DNA of 64,000 bases from Anianabacter salinae (GCF_019061145.1 NZ_JAHQZS010000005.1:124001-188000), one strand, 5' to 3'. Numbered from the stretch's first letter, positions 1-10,677 are shown. Made by a program: numbers and translations. Notes: generated by a model not told the origin, from the sequence alone.

Positions 1-495
1 ATCGGACCGGGGGCGCGAGCGGTTGGTCAGGCGGATTTCTGGAACACCGGCCTGAAGCAGCGCGTGGATCACCGCCCGAGAGGCGCCGCCAGCACCGAAA
101 ACGGCGGCTGGCCCGGCCTGCGGGGTCCAGTCGGGGACGGAATGGCGCAAGTTCTCGATGAACCCGATCCCGTCTGTGTTGTCGGCGTGAATCTTGCCGT
201 CCTTGCGGAACTGGATGGTATTGGCCGCACCGATCACCGCCGCACGGTCGGACACGATATCGGCGATGTTGAGCACCGCTTCCTTGTGCGGGATCGTGAT
301 GTTCACGCCGACGAACCCCATTTTCGGAAGGGCGCGCATCACCTCTACCAGGTCGTCCTGTTCCACGTGAAGCGGAATGTAGGCGCCCGCGATCTGGTAG
401 CGTTTGAGCCAGTGGGTATGCAGCGCCGGACTGCGCGAATGGGCAATGGGGGCGCCAACAACGCCAGCAAGGGGAATACGCGATACCTCGGTCAT
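1..495 (-). CDS. aroE: Shikimate dehydrogenase AroE, 3' end cut by window edge
   Basis: AroE reduces 3-dehydroshikimate to shikimate with NADPH in the cytosolic chorismate pathway. The 165 visible residues begin [20 protein letters not shown]. They contain the substrate loop [10 protein letters not shown] (residues 14-23), NITIPHKE with the catalytic lysine (about residue 71), GAANT, DNTDG with the catalytic aspartate (about 108) and the NADP-binding turn GAGGASR (134-140). The rest of the roughly 275-residue protein lies left of the window. The ATG overlaps the TGA of maf by four bases (ATGA), so the two genes are translationally coupled and maf-aroE is one leftward operon. A degenerate parS-like palindrome lies inside the gene at 359-374. 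Confidence 0.95.
   Translation of the reverse strand, partial: MTEVSRIPLAGVVGAPIAHSRSPALHTHWLKRYQIAGAYIPLHVEQDDLVEVMRALPKMGFVGVNITIPHKEAVLNIADIVSDRAAVIGAANTIQFRKDGKIHADNTDGIGFIENLRHSVPDWTPQAGPAAVFGAGGASRAVIHALLQAGVPEIRLTNRSRPRSD
359..374. other. Degenerate parS-like site inside aroE
   Basis: TGTTCCACGTGAAGCG matches 13 of 16 positions of parS. It could be chance within aroE codons (Leu-His-Val-Glu). Confidence 0.35.
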
Positions 496-1091
496 GCGGG
501 GATGAAACCCCGCAGCGTCAGATATGACAAGAGGTCGAGCAGCGGCAGGCCCAGCACGGAGAAATAATCTCCCTCGACGCGATGAAACAGCCGCACCCCT
601 TCGCCCTCTAGGTGGTAGCCGCCGACCGAATGGCGCACTTCCTCCCAGTTGCGTGCGACATAGTCGTCAAGAAAGCCGTCCGAACAGTCGCGCATCACCA
701 TGCGCACTGTGCCGACCGTGCGCCAGACCGGCCGCCCGTCTTCGTAGATCACCGCGCCAGAGTGTAGCATGTGCCGCTGTCCGTTCAGATCACCAAGCTG
801 CGCGCGCAGCTCTTCCGGCGTCTCGGCCTTGGCGAACACCCGCTGGCCCAGAGACAGGATCTGGTCGCTGCCAAGCACAAGGCGATCCGGGTGCTTCATC
901 GCCACCCGGCGCGCTTTCTGCTCGGCCAGGACGTCGGCGATATCACGGGGCGGGGCGCCTTCGGCGATCATCGAGGCCCGGATGGCGTCTTCGTCGATGC
1001 GTGCGGGCTGAACCTCGAACGGAACGCGCGCCTGGGTCAGAAGCTGGGCGCGGATGGCAGACCCGGAGGCAAGAAGGAGCGGTTGGGGCAT
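492..1091 (-). CDS. maf: Maf-like nucleoside triphosphate pyrophosphatase
   Basis: Maf proteins hydrolyse non-canonical or modified nucleotides to monophosphates. This 199-residue protein has the family length. It shows the N-terminal [14 protein letters not shown] loop (residues 5-18), conserved aspartate 76 in LVLGSDQIL where other members have ADT, and the C-terminal [14 protein letters not shown] and [10 protein letters not shown] segments. The SDQ form resembles the YceF-like branch, so the substrate may be 7-methyl-GTP-like rather than dTTP/UTP; that is inference. It is the first gene leftward from the putative origin and overlaps aroE by four bases. Confidence 0.93.
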   Translation of the reverse strand: MPQPLLLASGSAIRAQLLTQARVPFEVQPARIDEDAIRASMIAEGAPPRDIADVLAEQKARRVAMKHPDRLVLGSDQILSLGQRVFAKAETPEELRAQLGDLNGQRHMLHSGAVIYEDGRPVWRTVGTVRMVMRDCSDGFLDDYVARNWEEVRHSVGGYHLEGEGVRLFHRVEGDYFSVLGLPLLDLLSYLTLRGFIPA

Positions 1092-1285
1092 GTCGATACT
1101 TCTGTGGAGAAGGGACGGGACGAAACGGTGCGGGCGCTGGGGAGGACATGACCCGGTCTGCCCCCGGGGGACAAGAGGGCGTGTCCGGCGGATTTCACAC
1201 CCCTGTCATCAACCTGTTGAACAGGAAACCCACCGTTGGGGATTGTCGGAACGCGCATCAGGTTGGGCAAAAGATATACCATGGT

Positions 1286-1294
1286 TTATCCACC
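1286..1294 (+). promoter_or_regulatory. DnaA-box-like site TTATCCACC
   Basis: The site matches 8 of 9 positions of the consensus TTATCCACA. It lies inside the candidate oriC. Confidence 0.6.
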
Positions 1295-1392
1295 GGCATG
1301 AGGGATCAACCAGTTGATTTGTTTATGATTTTTACCTCTTGCCTTAACTTGCCCCCAGAATCGCCTGGCAATCGGCGGCAACCCATCAACAC

Positions 1393-1401
1393 CATGGATA
1401 A
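1393..1401 (-). promoter_or_regulatory. DnaA-box-like site (minus strand TTATCCATG)
   Basis: The plus strand reads CATGGATAA. The minus strand matches 7 of 9 consensus positions. The site is in the opposite orientation to the other two boxes. Confidence 0.45.
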
Positions 1402-1426
1402 CCACCTGAAACCTGTTTAATCCCCA

Positions 1427-1435
1427 TCATCCACA
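1427..1435 (+). promoter_or_regulatory. DnaA-box-like site TCATCCACA
   Basis: The site matches 8 of 9 positions of TTATCCACA and lies just left of the AT-rich tract that would be the unwinding element. Confidence 0.55.
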
Positions 1436-1508
1436 GGGCCTACAAACACAACTTCCTTCTTTATCTATATATATTTAAAGAGAAGGCAGACAGCGAAGGA
1501 TGCGCGAG

Positions 1509-1958
1509 ATGACGGTTCTGGTCGGGCTTTACCCATGGATCAAGGCGCTTCATGTGATCGCGGTCATCGCCTGGATGGCGGGGTTGTTCTATCTTCCACG
1601 GCTGTTCGTCTATCACGCCGAGAGTGTGACACGCGGAACCGAAACCGACACGCTCTTTCAGACGATGGAGCGCAAGCTTCTCAAGCTGATCATGACGCCT
1701 TCGATGATCGTGACCTGGATCTTCGGCCTGATGCTTGTGTCGATCCCCGGTGTCGTGGACTGGAGCGAGGGTTGGCCGTGGCTCAAGGCGGTTGCGGTGA
1801 TCGGAATGACAGCGTTCCACGGCTGGTGTGCGGGCCAGCGCAAGAGGTTTGCCGGGCAGGGTGAGACGCTGACCGGCCGCCGATACCGGCTGATGAACGA
1901 GGTTCCGACGCTGTTCCTGCTGGTCATCGTCGTGGCTGTCATCGTCAAGCCGTTCTGA
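1509..1958 (+). CDS. hemJ: Protoporphyrinogen IX oxidase HemJ
   Basis: HemJ is the membrane heme-b protein that oxidises protoporphyrinogen IX to protoporphyrin IX late in heme synthesis. The 149-residue product has four hydrophobic segments. It carries the family signatures YPWIKALHVIAVIAWMAGLFYLPRL split over residues 9-32, with the ligand-type histidine 15, and a KLLKLIMTPSM segment (56-66) with the conserved lysine. I place the start at 1509 because GAAGGA sits eight bases before that ATG; an in-frame ATG at 1500 would have no spacing to the same ribosome site. hemE, often beside hemJ in relatives, is absent here. The gene is the first rightward from the putative origin. Confidence 0.9.
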   Translation: MTVLVGLYPWIKALHVIAVIAWMAGLFYLPRLFVYHAESVTRGTETDTLFQTMERKLLKLIMTPSMIVTWIFGLMLVSIPGVVDWSEGWPWLKAVAVIGMTAFHGWCAGQRKRFAGQGETLTGRRYRLMNEVPTLFLLVIVVAVIVKPF

Positions 1959-1963
1959 AACGA

Positions 1964-1992
1964 TTGACACTTTCACGCGCGGGGCTTATCTG
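1964..1992 (+). promoter_or_regulatory. Candidate sigma70-type promoter for rho
   Basis: TTGACA at 1964-1969 is a perfect -35 hexamer. It is followed after 17 bases by TATCTG (1987-1992) as a weaker -10. The rho start is about 84 bases downstream. Confidence 0.45.
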
Positions 1993-2076
1993 CCTCGGCC
2001 TAGCAGCCGTCCGGCCAGCCGATTTCCCCCTGACGATCATTAGACCGCCGCGCGTCGGCGTGTCCGAGGAAGACCA

Positions 2077-3351
<1,275 letters not shown>

Positions 3352-3390
3352 TCCCCTGATTCTGGGCGGGTCCGGCGTCTGAGGGGCGCG

Positions 3391-4674
3391 ATGGAGACGA
3401 TCTTTGCACCGGCGACGGCGCGCGGAAAAGCGGGCGTTGCCGTCATCCGCATTTCCGGCCCCGCCGCGTTTGACGCGCTGACCGTTCTTGGCGCCGCGCC
3501 CGTGCCGCAACGCCGCGCCAGCCTGCGCATTTTGCGGGATGGCGACGACATCCTCGACGAGGCGCTTGTCCTGAAGTTCGGCGCAGGGCGCAGCTTTACC
3601 GGTGAGGATGTTGTCGAGCTGCAGACCCACGGAAGCCCTGCGATCCTGTCCGCGATCCTCGCGCGTCTGTCCGCCATTCCCGGCTTTCGCATCGCCGAGC
3701 CTGGCGAATTCACGCGCCGCGCGCTCGAGAACGAGAGGCTGGACCTGGCGCAGGTGGAAGGCCTGTCCGATCTGATCGAAGCAGAGACCGAGGCGCAGAG
3801 GCGGCAGGCGCAGGCGGTGTTTTCGGGTGCCTTGGCGGGGCGAGTTGAAGAATGGCGTAAGCTTTTGATCGAGGCCGCGGCCTTGGTCGAGGTGACCATC
3901 GACTTTGCCGATGAAGAGGTGCCGGTGGATGTGACACAGGATGTTCTTGAGCGTTTGCAACAGGTTATGGACGATCTGAGGGCCGAGATCGCGGGTGTCG
4001 GAATTGCCGAACGGGTGCGCGACGGGTTCGAGGTCGCCATCGTCGGTCCGCCGAATATCGGGAAATCCACCTTGCTGAACGCCCTTGCGGGGCGGGATGC
4101 CGCGATCACCTCTGAAGTGGCCGGAACGACACGCGACGTGATCGAGGTGCGGATGGATCTTGGCGGCCTTCCCGTGACAGTGCTGGATACGGCCGGGTTG
4201 CGAGAGACCGAGGATACCGTCGAGGCCATCGGTGTCGCGCGCGCACTCGAGCGGGCAGCGCGGGCCGATCTTCGCGTGATCCTGACGGATGGCGGCCCCC
4301 CGATGATCGAGGCGCAACCGGGGGACATCGTTTTGCGGGGCAAGGGCGATGTGTTGAACGAAGGCGATCACGCCGCGATTTCCGGCAAGACCGGGCAGGG
4401 CGTTGATGCGCTTATCGCCACAGTCGCTTCGGTGCTTGAGAGCCGGGCTGCGCAGGCAGGCACAGCGACGCGAGAGAGGCACCGGATTGCGATGACTTTG
4501 GGACTTGGGGCTTTGGAATCGGCGCAGGAAAGGTTATCTAGCGAGTTCGCGGAAACCGAGCTTGTTGCCGAGGAGATTCGCACTGCGCTTCGTGCGCTGG
4601 AATCGCTCGTGGGTCGGGTAGATGTAGAGCATGTGTTGGGCGAGATCTTCTCGCGCTTCTGTCTTGGTAAGTAG
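3391..4674 (+). CDS. mnmE: tRNA uridine-5-carboxymethylaminomethyl modification GTPase MnmE
   Basis: MnmE, with MnmG, modifies the wobble uridine (cmnm5U34) of several tRNAs. The 427-residue protein starts [22 protein letters not shown], the folate-binding N-domain signature. The inserted GTPase domain carries G1 GPPNIGKS (about 220-227), G2 AGTTRD and G3 DTAG followed by LRET. The C-terminal FCLGK motif supplies the essential cysteine. The expected G4 NKxD is replaced by GKGD in VLRGKGDVL (about residues 315-323), so the guanine-specifying asparagine appears to be missing; SGKTGQG looks like G5. It is directly followed by mnmG, its partner subunit. Confidence 0.96.
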   Translation: METIFAPATARGKAGVAVIRISGPAAFDALTVLGAAPVPQRRASLRILRDGDDILDEALVLKFGAGRSFTGEDVVELQTHGSPAILSAILARLSAIPGFRIAEPGEFTRRALENERLDLAQVEGLSDLIEAETEAQRRQAQAVFSGALAGRVEEWRKLLIEAAALVEVTIDFADEEVPVDVTQDVLERLQQVMDDLRAEIAGVGIAERVRDGFEVAIVGPPNIGKSTLLNALAGRDAAITSEVAGTTRDVIEVRMDLGGLPVTVLDTAGLRETEDTVEAIGVARALERAARADLRVILTDGGPPMIEAQPGDIVLRGKGDVLNEGDHAAISGKTGQGVDALIATVASVLESRAAQAGTATRERHRIAMTLGLGALESAQERLSSEFAETELVAEEIRTALRALESLVGRVDVEHVLGEIFSRFCLGK

Positions 4675-4677
4675 GGG

Positions 4678-6555
4678 GTGTTTCACGTGAAACATTCGCA
4701 AGTCGATGTCGTCGTTGTCGGGGGTGGCCATGCCGGTGCAGAGGCCGCTGCCGCAGCTGCGCGCATTGGTTCGCGCACGGTGCTGGTGACGCTGACCCGG
4801 AACAGCATCGGCGTGATGTCATGTAATCCGGCAATCGGCGGTCTTGGCAAGGGCCATCTTGTCCGGGAGATCGATGCACTCGATGGCGTCATGGGCCGCA
4901 TCGCGGATGAGGCCGGGATTCAGTATCGCCTTTTGAATCGCCGCAAGGGGCCTGCCGTGCAAGGGCCCCGCGCCCAGGCGGATCGCAAGCTTTACCGCGA
5001 AGCGATGCAACGCGAATTGGGCGCGACAGAGAATCTCGAGATTGTCGAGGGCGAGGTGGTCGACCTTGTCATGGACGGCGACCGCGTGGCAGGCGTTGTC
5101 CTCGGCGATGGCAGCGTCATCCCCTCCCATGCCGTTATTCTGACGACTGGCACATTCCTGCGCGGCGTCATCCATATCGGCGATGAGCGCAAGGAAGGCG
5201 GCCGGATGGGTGATCGCCCATCGGTGCGGCTTGCACAACGAATTGACGATTTTGCCTTGCCGCTCGGGCGCCTGAAGACCGGGACGCCGCCGCGACTTGA
5301 CGGGCGCAGCATCGACTGGGACAGGCTGGAAACGCAACCGGGTGACGACGACCCTGTGATGTTCTCGTTCCTCAACACGCGCCCAAAGGTGCGTCAGGTC
5401 GCGTGCGGGATCACCCACACCAATGACGCAACACATGCGATCATTCGAAAGAACCTTGACCGATCCGCGATGTATGGCGGTCACATCGAAGGGATCGGCC
5501 CGCGCTACTGCCCGTCGATCGAGGACAAGGTGGTTCGGTTCGCCGACAAGGCCTCGCACCAGATATTTCTGGAACCAGAGGGACTGGATGACCACACGGT
5601 TTATCCAAATGGCATCTCGACGTCGTTGCCGGTCGAGGTCCAGGAGGCGTATGTTCATTCGATTTTCGGGCTGGAACAGGCTCGCATTCTGCAGCCCGGC
5701 TATGCGATCGAGTACGACTACGTCGATCCCCGCGCCTTGACCCGGACGCTGGAAGTTCGCGACGTGCCCGGTCTGTATCTTGCCGGTCAGATCAATGGAA
5801 CGACAGGGTATGAAGAGGCGGCGGCTCAGGGGCTTCTGGCCGGGTTCAACGCCGCGCTGTCTGCGCAGGAAAGGGACCCGTTCACGCTGGACCGGGCGAC
5901 CGCCTATATCGGCGTCATGGTCGATGACCTTGTGACCCGCGGCGTTACCGAGCCCTACCGGATGTTCACATCGCGCGCCGAGTACCGGCTATCGCTGCGG
6001 GCTGACAACGCAGACCAGCGACTGACGCCCCTGGCGCTTGATGTCGGAGCTTGCAATGAAACGCGCCGCAGGCGGTTCAATGACAAGATGGAGAAGCTTT
6101 CGGCTGGCCGTGCTGCTCTTGAGACGATGCAGGTGTCGCCGCAGCAATTGGCTGCGACGGGTCTCAAGGTAAGCCTTGATGGCAGTCGGCGTAGCGGAAT
6201 GGACGTGCTGGCATTGAACGGCGGAACATTCGAGGCGCTGGTTTCCATCGCACCCGAGCTTGAGACGGTTGACCGAGGCATTCGAGTTCAGCTTGGCATT
6301 GACGCGACCTATGCGAATTATATCGACCGTCAGGAACGCGATGTCGCCATGTTGCGGCGTGACGAGGGGCATACAATTCCGGCGGATTTCGACTTTGATG
6401 CGCTCACCGGTCTTTCCAACGAGTTGAAGGCCAAGCTGCATGCTGTTCGCCCCGAAACGCTTGGGCAGGCGGGGCGGGTCGAGGGGGTCACGCCTGCGGC
6501 GTTGACCCTGATCCTTGCGCGTTTGCGGCAAGCAGATCGCCAGAAGATCGCATGA
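4678..6555 (+). CDS. mnmG: tRNA uridine-5-carboxymethylaminomethyl modification enzyme MnmG (GidA)
   Basis: MnmG is the FAD-containing partner of MnmE. The 625-residue protein has the dinucleotide fold [14 protein letters not shown] near the N-terminus, then [21 protein letters not shown] and [16 protein letters not shown]. The first codons read MFHVKH and are exactly the parS palindrome at 4679-4694. The GTG at 4678 follows the mnmE stop by three bases and has little room for a ribosome site. The next in-frame GTG at 4687, inside parS, has AGGGGG eight bases upstream and may be the true start. Its stop overlaps rsmG by four bases (ATGA). Confidence 0.97.
   Translation: MFHVKHSQVDVVVVGGGHAGAEAAAAAARIGSRTVLVTLTRNSIGVMSCNPAIGGLGKGHLVREIDALDGVMGRIADEAGIQYRLLNRRKGPAVQGPRAQADRKLYREAMQRELGATENLEIVEGEVVDLVMDGDRVAGVVLGDGSVIPSHAVILTTGTFLRGVIHIGDERKEGGRMGDRPSVRLAQRIDDFALPLGRLKTGTPPRLDGRSIDWDRLETQPGDDDPVMFSFLNTRPKVRQVACGITHTNDATHAIIRKNLDRSAMYGGHIEGIGPRYCPSIEDKVVRFADKASHQIFLEPEGLDDHTVYPNGISTSLPVEVQEAYVHSIFGLEQARILQPGYAIEYDYVDPRALTRTLEVRDVPGLYLAGQINGTTGYEEAAAQGLLAGFNAALSAQERDPFTLDRATAYIGVMVDDLVTRGVTEPYRMFTSRAEYRLSLRADNADQRLTPLALDVGACNETRRRRFNDKMEKLSAGRAALETMQVSPQQLAATGLKVSLDGSRRSGMDVLALNGGTFEALVSIAPELETVDRGIRVQLGIDATYANYIDRQERDVAMLRRDEGHTIPADFDFDALTGLSNELKAKLHAVRPETLGQAGRVEGVTPAALTLILARLRQADRQKIA
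4679..4694. other. parS: Perfect parS centromere site 1, over the mnmG start
   Basis: The 16-base perfect palindrome TGTTTCACGTGAAACA is the canonical ParB-binding parS. It covers the first codons of mnmG (Phe-His-Val-Lys-His) and lies about 3.3 kb left of parB. Confidence 0.93.
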
Positions 6556-7184
6556 GTTCTGAGGATCAGCGCAGCATTTTCCTTGAGCGGGCAGATGTTT
6601 CACGTGAAACAGCCTCACGCTTTGACGCATTTGCCGGGCTTCTGAGCAAATGGAATCCCTCAATCAACCTGGTTGCTCCGGGAACTATCGCTGATCGTTG
6701 GTCCCGGCACTTCATGGACTCGCTTTCGGTTTGGGAGGCGACGGAAATCCGTTCCGGCAAATGGGTTGATCTTGGAAGCGGCGGGGGATTTCCTGGCTTG
6801 ATCGTTGCGATGCTGGCTGCAGAGAAGGCGACAGACCTTAAGGTAAGCTGTGTTGAGGTCGACATGCGGAAAGCGACGTTCCTGCGGACTGTTTCACGTG
6901 AAACATCCATAGACGTCTCGATCCACACAAAACGGGTGGAAATGTTGCCACCACTCGGCGCTAACGTCCTGTCCGCGCGCGCGCTGACGTCGCTTGAAGG
7001 GCTTCTGGCCCATGCTGAACGCCACTTGGCCCCGGACGGAGAGGCGCTGTTCTCAAAAGGGGCCCGGCATCAGGAAGAGATCGACGCCGCCCTTGCCAAC
7101 TGGCGCTTCACATTGGACAAGGCCCCAAGCCTAACAGATCCGGCGTCTGCCGTGTTGAAACTCAAGGATATCGCGCGTGTCTGA
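6552..7184 (+). CDS. rsmG: 16S rRNA (guanine-527-N7) methyltransferase RsmG (GidB)
   Basis: RsmG methylates G527 of 16S rRNA with S-adenosylmethionine. The 210-residue protein has motif [18 protein letters not shown] (about residues 74-90) and the N-terminal [17 protein letters not shown] segment typical of the family. Two perfect parS palindromes are embedded in its reading frame, each read as the tetrapeptide-plus VSRET (about residues 17-21 and 115-119). The start overlaps mnmG by four bases, and the end overlaps the GTG start of parA by eight. Confidence 0.96.
   Translation: MSSEDQRSIFLERADVSRETASRFDAFAGLLSKWNPSINLVAPGTIADRWSRHFMDSLSVWEATEIRSGKWVDLGSGGGFPGLIVAMLAAEKATDLKVSCVEVDMRKATFLRTVSRETSIDVSIHTKRVEMLPPLGANVLSARALTSLEGLLAHAERHLAPDGEALFSKGARHQEEIDAALANWRFTLDKAPSLTDPASAVLKLKDIARV
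6596..6611. other. parS: Perfect parS centromere site 2, inside rsmG
   Basis: A second TGTTTCACGTGAAACA lies in the rsmG frame that gives Val-Ser-Arg-Glu-Thr. Confidence 0.93.
6890..6905. other. parS: Perfect parS centromere site 3, inside rsmG
   Basis: A third TGTTTCACGTGAAACA lies 294 bases after site 2, again read as Val-Ser-Arg-Glu-Thr in RsmG. Confidence 0.93.
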
Positions 7185-7986
7185 TCCAATCCGGCCCAAG
7201 GCCGCCCGAATCATCGCCGTCGCCAACCAGAAGGGCGGTGTGGGCAAGACCACGACAGCGATCAATCTTGGCGCAGCCTTGGCCGGTGACGGCTACAACG
7301 TGCTGCTTGTGGATCTGGACCCCCAAGGAAACGCCTCGACAGGGCTTGGCATTGAACCAGACGACCGGACCCTGACAACCTATGACCTTCTTCTTGATGA
7401 CGCGCCGCTGGCCGATGTGATCCTCAAGACCAAGGTCGATGGTCTGCTGATCGCGCCCGCGACGACGGATCTCAGCTCTGCCGATATCGAGTTGGTCGCA
7501 AACGAAAAGCGCAGCTTCCTGCTGCATGACGCGCTGCGCCAACCCGCCATCGACAGCTATGCCTTCGACTACATCCTGATCGATTGCCCGCCGTCGCTCA
7601 GCTTGCTCACGGTCAACGCGATGGTCGCGGCGCATTCCGTGATGGTGCCGTTGCAAAGCGAGTTCTTCGCGCTTGAGGGCCTCTCGCAGCTCTTGCTGAC
7701 GATCAGAGAAGTGCGCCAGTCCGCCAATCCGAACCTTCGGATCGAAGGCGTGGTCCTGACCATGTACGACAAGCGCAACAACCTGTCGCAGCAGGTCGAG
7801 CAGGACGCACGCGACAACCTGGGCGAGCTGGTGTTCAAGACAGTCGTGCCCCGCAACGTGCGCATCAGTGAGGCGCCGTCCTTTGCTTTGCCGGTCCTCG
7901 ACTATGATCCGGCCTCGAAAGGAAGCGTGGCTTACCGCGCACTCGCACAAGAGCTTGTGTCACGTTACGAGCAAACTACCGGATAA
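7177..7986 (+). CDS. parA: Chromosome partitioning ATPase ParA (Soj)
   Basis: ParA is the deviant-Walker ATPase that moves ParB-parS complexes during chromosome segregation. The 269-residue protein lacks the N-terminal HTH of plasmid type Ia ParA, as chromosomal ParA proteins do. It has IIAVANQKGGVGKTTTAINL (residues 12-31) with the signature lysine, VLLVDLDPQGN and IDCPPSLSLLTVNAM. The start is GTG, inside the end of rsmG by eight bases. parB follows after 12 bases, so parA and parB are cotranscribed with the tRNA/rRNA modification genes. Confidence 0.97.
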   Translation: MSDPIRPKAARIIAVANQKGGVGKTTTAINLGAALAGDGYNVLLVDLDPQGNASTGLGIEPDDRTLTTYDLLLDDAPLADVILKTKVDGLLIAPATTDLSSADIELVANEKRSFLLHDALRQPAIDSYAFDYILIDCPPSLSLLTVNAMVAAHSVMVPLQSEFFALEGLSQLLLTIREVRQSANPNLRIEGVVLTMYDKRNNLSQQVEQDARDNLGELVFKTVVPRNVRISEAPSFALPVLDYDPASKGSVAYRALAQELVSRYEQTTG

Positions 7987-7998
7987 AGGGGGCACACC

Positions 7999-8922
7999 AT
8001 GTCAGACAAGAAAGAACGCAGGCTGGGGCGCGGCCTTTCTGCCCTGATGGCGGACGTGCAGCCTGCTGACCCCGTGCGCCCCGAGGCAGGGCAAGATCCG
8101 GCCACCGCACCGCGCCGTGCGGATCAGGCTGTTCCGATCGAGCGGGTGTTTCCCAATCCTGAACAGCCCCGCCGGTCCTTCACCCCTGAAAACCTTGAGG
8201 AACTTGCGGCCTCGATCCGGGAAAAGGGCATCATTCAGCCGCTGATTCTCCGCGCCCGTCCCGGACATTCGGGCGACTACGAGATCGTCGCGGGCGAACG
8301 CCGCTGGCGTGCCGCGCAGATGGCCAAGTTGCACGAGGTTCCTGCGCTGATCCGCGACTTCTCGGACACTGAAGTCCTCGAAGTCGCGATCATCGAGAAC
8401 ATCCAGCGCGCCGACCTCAATCCGCTGGAAGAGGCGATGGGCTACCGGCAGTTGATGGACCGCTTCGGCCACACGCAGGAAAAGGTGGCCGAGGCCCTCG
8501 GCAAGAGCCGCAGCCACATCGCCAACCTGCTCCGCCTGCTGGGATTGCCGGACGTGGTCCAGCAGTTGCTGCGCGACGGCAAGCTGTCCGCCGGTCACGC
8601 CCGCGCCCTTATCACGTCGGACGATCCGGCCAGCCTTGCGCGGCAAGTGGTGGACCGCAGCCTGTCCGTGCGGGAAACCGAGCGGCTTGCCAAGGCCGCT
8701 GCTGGCGGCGCGGTCGATCCCGCTCGCCCGTCGTCCCAGGGTCAGCGCACGGAAAAAGACGCCGATACCCGCGCGCTCGAGGGCGATCTGTCCGCCGCGC
8801 TAGGCATGCGCGTGGTCATCGACCATGCGGATGGACCCGGTGGCGGCAAGATGACCATCACCTACAATGATCTGGAACAGCTGGATTCGCTCTGCGGTCG
8901 TCTGACGGGCGGTCTGGGCTAG
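7999..8922 (+). CDS. parB: Chromosome partitioning protein ParB (Spo0J)
   Basis: ParB is the CTP-dependent DNA clamp that loads at parS. The 307-residue protein begins with the ParA-stimulating region RRLGRGLSALMADV. It then has the ParB/CTPase domain with IQPLILR and GERRWRAA (about 98-105), the HTH region RFGHTQEKVAEALGKSRSHIANLLRLLGLP (split across residues 155-184) and a C-terminal dimerisation segment. Its likely targets are the parS sites in mnmG and rsmG. The TAG stop shares the tetranucleotide CTAG with the stop of hemW on the other strand. Confidence 0.97.
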   Translation: MSDKKERRLGRGLSALMADVQPADPVRPEAGQDPATAPRRADQAVPIERVFPNPEQPRRSFTPENLEELAASIREKGIIQPLILRARPGHSGDYEIVAGERRWRAAQMAKLHEVPALIRDFSDTEVLEVAIIENIQRADLNPLEEAMGYRQLMDRFGHTQEKVAEALGKSRSHIANLLRLLGLPDVVQQLLRDGKLSAGHARALITSDDPASLARQVVDRSLSVRETERLAKAAAGGAVDPARPSSQGQRTEKDADTRALEGDLSAALGMRVVIDHADGPGGGKMTITYNDLEQLDSLCGRLTGGLG

Positions 8923-10112
8923 GGGGCGATTTCGCGCAGGACCGCGTTAAGCAGTGGTCTTCCGCGTGGGGTCACCCGCAGGCGGCCAGCCTCCTGCTCC
9001 ACAAGTCCTGCATCCACCATCCGCTCCAGCCCCGCGCGGTCGAGCGGTGCGCCGCCCATGCTGCGATAGCGGCCAAGGTCGATCCCGCCCGTGATCCGCA
9101 GGCCCATCAGCAGGTATTCCAGACCCTGTTCGGCCCCATCCACCGGCTGAACGGTCAAATCGCCGGTGCCGCCGGTCTCCACCGCCCGCAGCCAGTCGGT
9201 CGGCTGCAACGGCGTGTCGGTCGCGTGGCGCAGGCCGTTCAGGGTCAGGCGGCCATGCGCCCCGGGGCCGATCCCGGCATAGTCGCCCGCCTGCCAGTAC
9301 AGCATATTATGCCGTGATTCCGAACTTTTACGGGCATGGTTCGACACTTCGTAGGCGGGCATACCGGCGGCGTTGCACAGCTCTTGTGTCGCCTCGTACA
9401 TGTCCGCGCCCGCGTCATCGTCCGGCAGGCCGCGCAGCAATCCCCGGCGAAAGCGGTCACCAAAGGCCGTGCCGTCCTCGATCGTCAACTGGTACAGCGA
9501 CAGGTGATCCGCCGCCATGTCCAAGGCCTCGGTCAACTCTAGCTTCCAGCCGTCCAGGGTCTGGTTTTGCCGCGCATAGATCAGATCAAAGCTGACCCGG
9601 TCAAAGCAGTCGCGGGCAATGCCGAATGCCTTGCGCGCCTCGGCCACGCTGTGCAGGCGGCCAAGTGCCTTGAGATCAGCATCGTTCAGTGACTGTATCC
9701 CCATGGAAACCCGGTTCACGCCCGCGTCGCGGTAAGCTGCGAAGCGCGCTGCCTCAACCGACGTCGGGTTCGCCTCAAGCGTGATTTCCATGTCGTTCGA
9801 CGGTGCCCAGACCTCGCGCGCCGTGTCGATCACGGCGGCCACCACATCCGGGTCCATCAGGCTGGGCGTGCCACCGCCGAAAAAGATCGTGTCCAGCACG
9901 CGCGGGCCGGTCAGCCCGGCAATGCGGCGGATTTCCGAGACGTAGGCAGCCTTCCAGCGCGCTTGGTCGATTGCCGAGACGACGTGGCTGTTGAAGTCGC
10001 AGTAGGGGCATTTCGCCTGGCAGAATGGCCAGTGGACATAAAGGCCGAACCCGGCGCCTTGGTCCGCGTCACGCAAGACAGGCCGCCACCAGCTTGGCGA
10101 AGGCGTCTGCAC
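8919..10112 (-). CDS. hemW: Radical SAM heme chaperone HemW
   Basis: HemW is the radical-SAM, HemN-like heme chaperone that delivers heme to respiratory enzymes. The 397-residue protein has the CX3CX2C cluster motif followed by F in [12 protein letters not shown] (Cys31, Cys35, Cys38). It also has the GGGTPSLM motif that binds S-adenosylmethionine and the C-terminal HemN domain. The [10 protein letters not shown] form is typical of HemW rather than HemN oxidase. The ATG lies 44 bases inside rdgB; a TTG start 12 codons later is a possible alternative. It is the last gene of the rph-rdgB-hemW operon. Confidence 0.93.
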   Translation of the reverse strand: MQTPSPSWWRPVLRDADQGAGFGLYVHWPFCQAKCPYCDFNSHVVSAIDQARWKAAYVSEIRRIAGLTGPRVLDTIFFGGGTPSLMDPDVVAAVIDTAREVWAPSNDMEITLEANPTSVEAARFAAYRDAGVNRVSMGIQSLNDADLKALGRLHSVAEARKAFGIARDCFDRVSFDLIYARQNQTLDGWKLELTEALDMAADHLSLYQLTIEDGTAFGDRFRRGLLRGLPDDDAGADMYEATQELCNAAGMPAYEVSNHARKSSESRHNMLYWQAGDYAGIGPGAHGRLTLNGLRHATDTPLQPTDWLRAVETGGTGDLTVQPVDGAEQGLEYLLMGLRITGGIDLGRYRSMGGAPLDRAGLERMVDAGLVEQEAGRLRVTPRGRPLLNAVLREIAP

Positions 10113-10677
10113 GGTGGCTCATCGCGTGTTTCTTCGCGGGATCCATTTCGCCGAAGGTCTCTGTCTCGCCGTCGGGCAGGAACACCGGGTCGAAACCGAA
10201 GCCAAGCTCGCCCCGCATCGGCCAGACGATCCGCCCGGCCACCTGGCCTTCGAACAGCGCATCCTCGCCATCGGGCCATGCGACGCAGAGGGTGCAGCAG
10301 AACCGCGCTGTCCTCGGTTCGGGTGCGGCGCGCTCTTCCAGCAGGGTCCAGACCTTCTCCATCGCCATCGGAAAGTTGCGTCCCTGCGGTGTCTCGGCCC
10401 AGTCGGCGGTGTAGACGCCCGGATCGCCGCCCAGCGCATCGACCATGATACCGCTATCGTCCGACACGGCGGGCAAACCGCTTTCCCGGGCAGCGAAATG
10501 CGCCTTGATCCGGGCGTTTCCGGCGAAGGTGTCCTCGGTCTCGTCCGGTTCGGCCAACCCAAGCTCGCCCGCAGAGACGACGACGCAGCCATAGGGCTCC
10601 AGCAGGGCGCGGATTTCGCGCAGCTTGCCCGCGTTGTGCGACGCAAGCACCAGCTTTTCCCCGGCCAGCCGCCGCAT
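10069..10677 (-). CDS. rdgB: dITP/XTP pyrophosphatase RdgB (HAM1 family)
   Basis: RdgB removes deaminated purine triphosphates (dITP, XTP) from the nucleotide pool. The 202-residue protein opens [20 protein letters not shown], the HAM1 substrate loop. It continues with [14 protein letters not shown] and [14 protein letters not shown], and ends with [11 protein letters not shown] and SHRADAF. I chose the ATG at 10677 because it overlaps the rph stop by one base (TGATG) and begins right before the conserved domain; an upstream in-frame ATG at 10719 would lie deep in rph. It is translationally coupled to rph and overlaps hemW. Confidence 0.95.
   Translation of the reverse strand: MRRLAGEKLVLASHNAGKLREIRALLEPYGCVVVSAGELGLAEPDETEDTFAGNARIKAHFAARESGLPAVSDDSGIMVDALGGDPGVYTADWAETPQGRNFPMAMEKVWTLLEERAAPEPRTARFCCTLCVAWPDGEDALFEGQVAGRIVWPMRGELGFGFDPVFLPDGETETFGEMDPAKKHAMSHRADAFAKLVAACLA

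Larger units (their letters stand above)
1092..1508. other. oriC: Putative chromosomal replication origin (oriC)
   Basis: This is the largest intergenic gap in the window and lies between the divergent maf and hemJ genes. It is locally AT-rich in GC-rich surroundings, most strongly at 1450-1485 (tatctatatatatttaaag) and 1314-1347. DnaA-box-like sequences are visible: TTATCCACC at 1286-1294 (8 of 9 to TTATCCACA), TCATCCACA at 1427-1435 (8 of 9), and TTATCCATG on the minus strand at 1393-1401 (7 of 9). A palindrome CCTGTTGAACAGG lies at 1213-1225, ACCTGTT recurs at 1211-1218 and 1411-1417, and one GANTC methylation site lies at 1358-1362. Proximity to parS and parAB supports the call. dnaA itself is not in the window. 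Confidence 0.72.
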
